Below are positions 1 to 6,300 of a stretch of 7,314 nt of DNA, one piece after another. A model generated the notes under the pieces. That model made no database searches. It was not told the origin of the DNA and saw only the letters and a program-made list of their open reading frames with translations. Where the stretch lies: assembly GCA_025934475.1 (NCBI GenBank), contig JAICXZ010000145.1, positions 1 to 7,314 of the forward strand, read 5' to 3'. A program made the translations under genes and the position numbers. Position 1 is the first letter of the stretch. The number at the start of each line of letters is the position of its first letter. The DNA comes from Mucilaginibacter sp. (GTDB taxonomy: Bacteria; Bacteroidota; Bacteroidia; Sphingobacteriales; Sphingobacteriaceae).

Positions 1-1378
1 AGGAGTTATTTTTTCTCCATAAATCAAAATTCCCAACCACTGCCGACCAAACCACAAAAGGGTGAAAAACAAAAGGTTCAAGAATAGCTACCATCACGAG
101 GCTCAGTATCTCTTTTCGCTTTTTATACTGGTTATAAGTGAGCACCTCCATCATGATGGCAAAGATGGAGTAGAGTATACCGATGCACACTACGCCGATC
201 ATGATCATGATAGCCTGCCAGTTGACCGCATAGGTAAAAAAATAGATGATGATACCCACAGTACCAAAAAATTCAATTATTGGGGCCAAAAATTCGAAGA
301 AGAACCAGTAAGGATAGCTAAGCATCCCCAAAATGCCATACCTTGGGTTAAAGAACATCTTTTTGTGAAAACGCAGTGTTTCTATGGTTCCGCGCGTCCA
401 GCGATTTCGCTGGCGCCCCAATATTTTAAAGCTCGAAGGCGCTTCTGTCCAGCAAAGCGGATCAGGTATAAAGGCGACTTTGTAAGGTTCGTCACGCTCT
501 TCCATGTAGCGGCGCATTCTTACCACCAATTCCATGTCTTCGCCTACCGTATTGGTATTATAGCCGCCGCAAGCGATAACGATCTCCCGGTCAAAGGCGC
601 CAAACGCGCCTGATATCAGCAATAAGCCGTTCAGTTTGGTCCATGCCATGCGGCTGAGCAGGAAAGCGCGGATGTATTCAAGCGTTTGTATGCGCGGAAG
701 AAACTGTTTGGGTAAATTCACTTTTACAAGCCGGCCGCCTTCAATCTCGCAACCATTAGCAATACGAACTACACCGCCAGCAGCGATAACACGCTGATTG
801 GATGTTTCCAGGAAAGGTTTGGCTAGTTTCAGTAGTGCGTCCTGCTCAAGTACGCAGTCCACGTCGATACATACAAAATAGTCGTTTCGGGCGATATTAA
901 CCCCTACATTTAGCGCATCGGCCTTACCGCCATTTTCCTTGTCGACCACAATCAGCTTGCGGTAAACCGGGTTATGACTGCGGTAAACACCCCTCACCGG
1001 CTTGGTCTTTATTTGCTGGTTTACAAAAAAATCAACCTTGTAAAGATTGTAAGCTTTGATCAGTTGTTCCAGCGAGTCGTCTTTACTGCCATCGTTGATG
1101 ATAATTACCTCCAGGTTATTATAATGCAGCGAAAGCAGGGAACGTACATTTTCAATAATAGTAGCGCCCTCGTTGTAAGCGGGTGCGAGGATACTCATAC
1201 TTGGTGCTTCAGCAGAAGATGCAAGGACTCGGTAGTCCGTAAAGCTGTTTTTATGCAAATAAGAACGGGTTTCCATAATAGAAAATGCGCCTATGAGCAA
1301 ATAGCAAAGCAGCAGGATCATGGAATACAAGAGAATTCCATAAGTAAATATGTGCAATATGAAGGTTTGCCAACTCAT
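1..1378 (-). CDS. Family 2 processive glycosyltransferase (PgaC/IcaA/BcsA-like), C-terminus cut by window edge
   Basis: Inner-membrane synthase predicted to polymerise a sugar from a nucleotide-sugar donor and thread the chain outward, most likely for an exopolysaccharide. The first 459 codons are present. One N-terminal membrane segment (about residues 8-34) is followed by a cytoplasmic GT-A domain: SILAPAYNE (62-70), INDGSKDD with D96, KENGGKADALN (147-157), the DxD motif D172-V-D174, VGED with the candidate catalytic base D281, and Q323-RN-R326-W327, the Q-x-x-R-W signature of processive enzymes. Three or more hydrophobic segments follow (about 350-382, 387-411, 428-450). The visible end, FDLWRKNNS, resembles the family's usual C-terminus, so probably only 10-20 residues are missing. 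The D96-to-KENGGK stretch is about 20 residues longer than I recall for E. coli PgaC. The ATG overlaps the stop of the HEAT gene (ATGA). The product (poly-GlcNAc, cellulose-like or other) cannot be fixed from sequence alone. Confidence 0.93.
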   Translation of the reverse strand, partial: MSWQTFILHIFTYGILLYSMILLLCYLLIGAFSIMETRSYLHKNSFTDYRVLASSAEAPSMSILAPAYNEGATIIENVRSLLSLHYNNLEVIIINDGSKDDSLEQLIKAYNLYKVDFFVNQQIKTKPVRGVYRSHNPVYRKLIVVDKENGGKADALNVGVNIARNDYFVCIDVDCVLEQDALLKLAKPFLETSNQRVIAAGGVVRIANGCEIEGGRLVKVNLPKQFLPRIQTLEYIRAFLLSRMAWTKLNGLLLISGAFGAFDREIVIACGGYNTNTVGEDMELVVRMRRYMEERDEPYKVAFIPDPLCWTEAPSSFKILGRQRNRWTRGTIETLRFHKKMFFNPRYGILGMLSYPYWFFFEFLAPIIEFFGTVGIIIYFFTYAVNWQAIMIMIGVVCIGILYSIFAIMMEVLTYNQYKKRKEILSLVMVAILEPFVFHPFVVWSAVVGNFDLWRKNNS

Positions 1379-2481
1379 GCTGCTTTTTCCCCCTTTATGT
1401 GCATCAGGATCTTGCCGATGGCCTGATCTGATTTTTTTGAATATTCTTCCAGCGAACCAAGCCCGTCGCGACCGGTATTCGCCAGGGCGCGGGCTGCATG
1501 AAGTTTCAGTTCGTCATTGTCGTAAGTCAGCAAATCAAGCAGGAAAAGTTTATCCCGGTCGGTACCTACGGTTTGCATAACCTTGGTCATGGCCAGCTGA
1601 TGTTTGATATCTTCCCGTAAAAAGCGGGCGATGAAATGATCGGATGTTTCGTCGGTATAGATTTCATTTAAACAATGAATGGCTTCCAGGCGTACCTGCG
1701 GATCCTCATTATCGAGACAGGCTGCAATAGCGTCATGCAACTCGAAACGATGGTAGTTACGTGCAAGCTTCAGGGCGAAAATGACTACGCTGCTATTGGC
1801 TGAACTGAACCATTTTGATATATCGATATTTGATGGCGGCTGCTGCGACAATAATTGCAGTAATTTGATTTGCTGCCAGTTCGAAATAGGATAGGTAATG
1901 GTGTCGAGAAAATCCAAGCCATCGAACCCATTAAATTGAACCATGGCAGCCTGCGCTTCCATACGCACGTGGTCGTTTTTGTCGTTGGTATAGGCATGCA
2001 GCTGATCGACAAATTCGCCGACGTGCATTGTGGTAAGCTCCTGTATCGCTTTTGCTTTTACATACCATTTGCGGCTTGCGAGGTTCCTTAAAGCGTATTG
2101 CTCGAGACCCAGCTGCAGGTAGAAATCTTTCAGACTATCGGATGATCCGCCGCTGATATTTTTCTTGGCCGACATCAATTCCTCTGCAATAAATATCCTG
2201 AAATGCCGGTTATCGGTAAGCTTCTTAGCTGCGGTAGTAACCGATGCCAAAATTTCGTCTTCTATCTCATCACGCTGATCTTCAAAAAAAATGGCTTTAC
2301 TGATCAGCATATCAGAAATCATGCGCCATTTGTTGCGCTTTTTTTCTATCCTGCCTTTGTAATACAGGTAAAAGATCATGAAATGCAGCAAACAAACCAT
2401 CAGTACCACGATAGAGGCCAGTGCGATGTTCTGGATCTGCCAGTTGATATTGATGAGGTATGTAATTAATTTGTCTGCCAA
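1375..2481 (-). CDS. Membrane-anchored HEAT-repeat protein
   Basis: A 368-residue protein with one N-terminal hydrophobic segment (about residues 18-42) followed by a basic stretch (RIEKKRNKWR), which predicts a cytoplasmic C-terminal body by the positive-inside rule. The body is alpha-helical with HEAT-like repeats; the clearest are near 138-150 (RKWYVKAKAIQEL), 165-181 (NDHVRMEAQAAM), 257-271 (NEDPQVRLEAIHCL) and 320-336 (DNDELKLHAARALANTG). HEAT repeats form curved solenoids that bind other proteins; no catalytic motif is visible. The start codon is TTG: no in-frame ATG lies upstream before a stop, and the next in-frame ATG (residue 28) would remove part of the membrane segment. It sits 26 bases after the receiver gene and overlaps the glycosyltransferase gene by four bases, so all three are probably co-transcribed. 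A scaffold linking receiver and synthase is inferred, not shown. Confidence 0.85.
   Translation of the reverse strand: MADKLITYLININWQIQNIALASIVVLMVCLLHFMIFYLYYKGRIEKKRNKWRMISDMLISKAIFFEDQRDEIEDEILASVTTAAKKLTDNRHFRIFIAEELMSAKKNISGGSSDSLKDFYLQLGLEQYALRNLASRKWYVKAKAIQELTTMHVGEFVDQLHAYTNDKNDHVRMEAQAAMVQFNGFDGLDFLDTITYPISNWQQIKLLQLLSQQPPSNIDISKWFSSANSSVVIFALKLARNYHRFELHDAIAACLDNEDPQVRLEAIHCLNEIYTDETSDHFIARFLREDIKHQLAMTKVMQTVGTDRDKLFLLDLLTYDNDELKLHAARALANTGRDGLGSLEEYSKKSDQAIGKILMHIKGEKAA
1389..1396 (-). promoter_or_regulatory. Shine-Dalgarno-like site for the glycosyltransferase
   Basis: On the minus strand the sequence AAAGGGGG lies ten bases before the glycosyltransferase ATG, inside the last codons of the HEAT gene. 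It differs by one base from AAAGGAGG. It is the clearest ribosome-binding site in the window; the other two genes of this operon have none that is obvious. With the ATGA overlap it supports the chosen start and suggests translational coupling to the upstream gene. Confidence 0.5.
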
Positions 2482-2507
2482 GGTGCTCGTATTAAAAAGG
2501 GAGATAT

Positions 2508-2876
2508 TTATTTAACCGCCGATAGATCAAACCTGCGCACTCGCACAGATAATTCGTTGGGGCTAAAAGGTTTGGTCATATAATCGTCGGCGCCAAGTTG
2601 AAAGGCTTCCAATACTACGTTCTCCTGGCCCATGCCGGATAAAATAACCACCGGGGTGCCGGTTGGATACTTTTTCTTCACCGCGCTAACTACTTCCAGG
2701 CCTGATAAATAAGGCATCATGATGTCTGTTATTACGAGGTCAGGTTGAAACTCATCGAGTTTCTTTACTGCCTCGCGGCCGTCCTGAGTAACAATTATCT
2801 CATGCCCGTCTTTTTTCAGACGAAATTCAAGCATCTTCACCATCAATTGATCATCTTCCGCAACCAGGATCTTCAT
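2508..2876 (-). CDS. Stand-alone response regulator receiver (CheY-like)
   Basis: A 122-residue protein made of a single receiver domain. The acidic pocket is E7, D8 and D9 (LVAEDD), the phosphoacceptor is D51 (VITDIMMP), the switch residue is S80 (VVILSGMG) and the conserved lysine is K102 (DDYMTKPFSP). All residues needed for phosphorylation and Mg2+ binding are present, so it should be active. The chain stops just after the last helix (NELSVRVRRFDL), where OmpR-type regulators would continue into a DNA-binding domain; no output domain exists, so it must act through protein contacts. It is the first gene of the minus-strand operon with the HEAT protein and glycosyltransferase, and is divergent from the HTCS gene. 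No separate cognate kinase lies in the window. The ATG has no clear Shine-Dalgarno sequence, which is common in Bacteroidota. Confidence 0.95.
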   Translation of the reverse strand: MKILVAEDDQLMVKMLEFRLKKDGHEIIVTQDGREAVKKLDEFQPDLVITDIMMPYLSGLEVVSAVKKKYPTGTPVVILSGMGQENVVLEAFQLGADDYMTKPFSPNELSVRVRRFDLSAVK

Positions 2877-3134
2877 TCCGCAAAAGTTTTAAAATGTTGT
2901 AATCTATACAGTTAGCAAACCGCATCGTATTGCGGCATGGTGCTTATACGGCTGCGGGGAAGAATAGTTCCACGAAATCGATGTTTGCATGCGCTGCAAG
3001 AAGGCGTTTATAACTGGCTGAGCAACCGGGCTATATCGATTATATACTAAAGCTGGATCGGGTTGTATAGAAAGAATAATTTTCCCGTGAAAAAAGAAAC
3101 GTGATGAAGAAGCTTAACGATTGAAAATATTTTT

Positions 3135-3155
3135 TAATTGTTACTTCGACAATTA
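3135..3155. repeat. Inverted repeat in the AT-rich promoter block (possible operator)
   Basis: Seven-base arms TAATTGT (3135-3141) and ACAATTA (3149-3155) are perfect reverse complements around a seven-base spacer. The geometry suits a dimeric DNA-binding protein better than a terminator, because the arms are AT-rich and no T tract follows. It lies about 170 bases before the HTCS start and 260 bases from the receiver start. In such AT-rich DNA a chance occurrence is possible. Confidence 0.4.
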
Positions 3156-3172
3156 TAATTTAAATGTTACTT
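3139..3172 (+). repeat. Direct repeat TGTTACTT, two copies
   Basis: The octamer TGTTACTT occurs at 3139-3146 and again at 3165-3172, start to start 26 bases apart, or roughly two and a half helical turns. The first copy overlaps the inverted repeat; the second overlaps the weak -7-like match. AraC-family proteins often bind tandem direct half-sites, so these could be binding sites for the adjacent HTCS or another regulator. The evidence is positional only. Confidence 0.35.
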
Positions 3173-3175
3173 TAG
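3145..3175 (+). promoter_or_regulatory. Weak candidate promoter for the HTCS gene
   Basis: TACTTTAG at 3168-3175 matches the Bacteroidota -7 consensus TAnnTTTG except at the seventh base. Twenty bases upstream, TTC (3145-3147) stands where the -33 TTG is expected, one base off. If used, transcription would start near 3180 and leave a leader of roughly 140 bases. Both elements are imperfect, so this is a tentative call. Confidence 0.25.
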
Positions 3176-3241
3176 CTTTAATAACCGATCAAGGTAATAA
3201 ACCAATTATACGGGTAAAGCAGCTGTTTTTCTGACAAGGTT

Positions 3242-3267
3242 CGGCTGTTTATCGCTGTCTGCAGCCG
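3242..3267 (+). other. Hairpin in the HTCS leader
   Basis: CGGCTG (3242-3247) and CAGCCG (3262-3267) are perfect complements around a 14-base loop, with possible G-U pairs extending the stem outward. It ends 56 bases before the HTCS start codon. There is no following T run, so it is not an intrinsic terminator. It could be a leader structure affecting mRNA stability, or chance. Confidence 0.25.
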
Positions 3268-3323
3268 GGCTTACTGTTGTGTGTGTTCGGTCTGATTGAA
3301 TAAACCTAAGTTGTTGTGATAAA

Positions 3324-6300
3324 ATGGGGATGTTTACAAAGCTAAAAGCAACTGCTGTTTTTTTGATGTGCTGGATTCCGGGTTTTGCTCAGGTGTGGCA
3401 AAACACGCCACCGGGGCGATTGGAAACTTCCAATCTTGTTATATCACGCTATTCTATCCTGGATGGATTACCATCAAAGAATGCTACCACTGTGATTAAA
3501 AGCCGCAGCGGTTTTATTTGGGTAGGCACCGAAAACGGCCTGTGCAAATTTGATGGTTATACTTTCAAAACATTCACTAATAAAAAGGGCGACAGCACCA
3601 GCATCTCTAATAACTACGTAAATGCGCTGGCCGAGGACTCCAAAGGCAGGATCTGGGTGGGAACGATGGATGGTCTCAATGTTTTTGACCCGAACACCGA
3701 AAAATTCACCAGGTGTTATCATAAGGACGCCAACCGGGGCTCGATAAGCAACGATAAAATTTGGAGCTTGTTGGCCGACAGCCATGGCCGGGTCTGGATC
3801 GGGACGGATAATGGTTTTAATCAGTACATCGAAAAAAGCCATTCCTTCCAAAACTATCTGCCAGATGCCAGTAATCCTTTTGCAATGAAGGGCAAGTCTG
3901 TAAACGCTATCATTGAGGACGGCAACAATTTGTGGCTGGCCAATTGGGGCGAAGGTTTAAACAAGTATGATACTAAATCGGGCTACTTTTATAATTACAA
4001 GCAAGCCTTCCCCGCTTCAGACAGGAACCCTAACGACCTCTGGGCCGTTGCCAAAAGCAATGACGGTAAAATTTGGGTAGGCTCGTACTGGAAAGGATTA
4101 TTCGAGTTTGACCCGTTAACCGGTAAATTTCAACATTTTGAAAATCCACTGAATCCACAAAGACCGGTATTTACACTATTGAACTTAAAAGGAAATACCC
4201 TGCTTGTTGGCGACAGCGAAACCTTTTGGTGGTTCAACACCGCTGCCAAAACCTGGGAAAAGGTAACGGGTGTAGACAACGACCCGCATGGGCATGCCTA
4301 TATGGACGAAATAGGCCTGGTATGGATAAGTTCAAAGAACGGCCTCAGCAAGATAGATCATCGGCAAAATAAATTTGAGTACTATGCTTTTAACGAAAGG
4401 TACCGCATCGTAACCAGTATGCTTATCCGCGATTCTGTTATTTGGCTTGGAGCGGATAAAGGACTTATAAAGTTTGATTTTAAAAACAAAACGATAAAAA
4501 CCTACCAGCATTCGGCCGATCCCGGAAGCCTGGGTAATGATCAGGTGAGAAAGATATATAGCGATCCTTCGGGCAAGTTGTGGGTTTTGACCGAATACGG
4601 ATTTGACGAGTTCGACAATGCATCAGGGAAATTCAAACACCATTTTCATCACTCCAATCTTGGTCGCTTATTCAATGAAGATGTTTTCAGGGATATCGCG
4701 CAAATAGAATCGGGAGTATACGGGTTAGCTACAGATGCAGGGTTTAAAATTTTCAATAGTAAAACCGGTGCCTTCACGCATTATTATAATAGTGACAACG
4801 ATAAATCGGGGCTCAGCAACAACCACGTAAGCTGCTTATTAAAGGACCGGGATAATCAAATATGGATAGGTACCAATGGCGGAGGATTAAACCGCTTCGA
4901 TCCCAAAACACGAAAATTTAAGGTTTATCTGAGTGGCGACAGGGAAAAAGGTGGGATCAGCGATAATACTATTAATTCGTTATTCCTTGATTCCAAAGGC
5001 GGCATATGGGTTTGCACACCCCAGGGTCTCGACAAGTACGACAAGAGCAAAGATTCATTTATTGCCTATACGCAGGATAATGGTTTTTCGGGCAATGTAT
5101 TCAACTATGCTGCGGAGGATAAACTGGGAAATATTTGGGTAACTACCGAAAAGGGCGTTTCCTGCTTTAATCCGCAAAACAATAAGATCGATAATTTCGA
5201 TGAGGCTGATGGGGTCTTTGGCAATAGTTTTATCGACAGAGACAGAGCGGGCAACATATACCTGGCCGGTGAAACGGGTTTCGGATTCTTGAATCCATCA
5301 AAGCTGGTACGCAATCTTACTGTTCCGCCGGTATATCTTACCGATTTCCAGGTGTTCAACAAGTCCATTTCACCATCGGTTAAAGGGCCGCTTAAAGAAA
5401 ATCTGAACATTGCCGATCAGATCACTTTGAAGTATGATCAAAGCGTTTTTTCTATTGGATTTGTGGCGTTGAATTACACACTTCCGGGCAAAAATCAGTA
5501 TGCTTATATACTCGAAGGATTCGATAAAAAATGGAACTATGTAGGCACTCAACGTAAGGCAACGTATACCAACCTTGATCCCGGCACTTACACTTTCAGG
5601 GTAAAGGCAGCCAACAACGATGGCGTTTGGAATAATACAGGTAAATCCATCACCATCGTCATCACTCCACCATGGTACAAAACCTGGCTGGCTTACTGTT
5701 TATACGTATTGGCGGGGATGGGCATCATCACAGCCTATATTAAATATCGTGAGCACGAGGCCGGTATGAAATACGAGATCAAACTGGCCCATTTGCGCGG
5801 CGAGCAGGAAAAGGAACTCAACGAGCGCAAATTATCGTTCTTCACCAACGTTTCGCACGAGTTCCGCACCCCGCTTACGCTGATCATCAATCCGCTAAAA
5901 GAGGCTTTGTATAAAGAGGGTGAGGTAGATGCTTCGGGCTTAAGTATTGTTTACCGCAACGCCAAAAGGCTGCTGAGCCTGGTAGACCAGCTTCTGTTGT
6001 TCCGGAAGGCAGAGGCCGGCGCCGAAAAGCTGAAAGTTGAACGACTAAACATTGTTGACCTTTGTAAGGAAGTGTTCCTTTGTTTTTCGCACCAGGCGAA
6101 GTTGAAAAGCATCCGGTTTAATTTCATCAGTAGCACCGACAATCTCGAAATGTTTGTCGATCGTGAGAAGATAGAAATAGTGTTGTTCAATCTCATATCC
6201 AATGCCATGAAGTTTACCCCACAGGAAGGGGAGATAACACTTAGCATTGCTGAAGAAGACGATGATGTGATAATCCGTGTAAAGGACACAGGTTGCGGCA

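Larger units (their letters stand above)
2877..3323. other. Divergent intergenic region without a convincing gene
   Basis: These 447 bases separate the receiver start (minus) from the HTCS start (plus) and must hold the promoters of both units. The left half is of ordinary composition and contains a weak hairpin (CCGCA at 2920-2924 with TGCGG at 2931-2935). The stretch around 3121-3185 is strikingly AT-rich and carries the repeats listed separately. I found no full match to the Bacteroidota -7 element TAnnTTTG at a sensible distance from the receiver gene. The only near match on the minus strand (AACTTTTG, 2888-2881) lies against the start codon and lacks a -33 TTG. A 37-codon reading frame at 2937-3050 is probably chance. 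Confidence 0.8.

Noticed and set aside
62..613. Plus-strand open frame of 183 codons
   Set aside because: It is antisense to the glycosyltransferase, whose minus-strand translation carries all family motifs; the plus-strand product has low-complexity H/D-rich runs and no recognisable domain.
974..1426. Plus-strand open frame of 150 codons
   Set aside because: Shadow of the N-terminal part of the glycosyltransferase and the end of the HEAT gene.
2920..2935. CCGCA/TGCGG hairpin near the receiver start
   Set aside because: Only five base pairs, no T tract and no partner sequence; not enough for a terminator or regulatory call.
2937..3050. Small plus-strand frame of 37 codons in the intergenic region
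   Set aside because: Arginine-rich, without a ribosome-binding site or recognisable pattern; an open frame of this size is expected by chance in 447 bases.
3337..3344. Perfect minus-strand match to TAnnTTTG (TAGCTTTG)
   Set aside because: It lies inside the HTCS signal-peptide codons, about 460 bases before the receiver gene, and has no TTG at the expected -33 distance.
3366..3375. Possible lipoprotein cysteine (residue 16) in the HTCS leader peptide
   Set aside because: The residue before the cysteine is methionine, not G/A/S, and a normal signal-peptidase site (GFA) follows six residues later.
3474..3851. Minus-strand open frame of 125 codons
   Set aside because: Lies opposite the first propeller blades of the HTCS, which show clear repeat periodicity in the plus frame.
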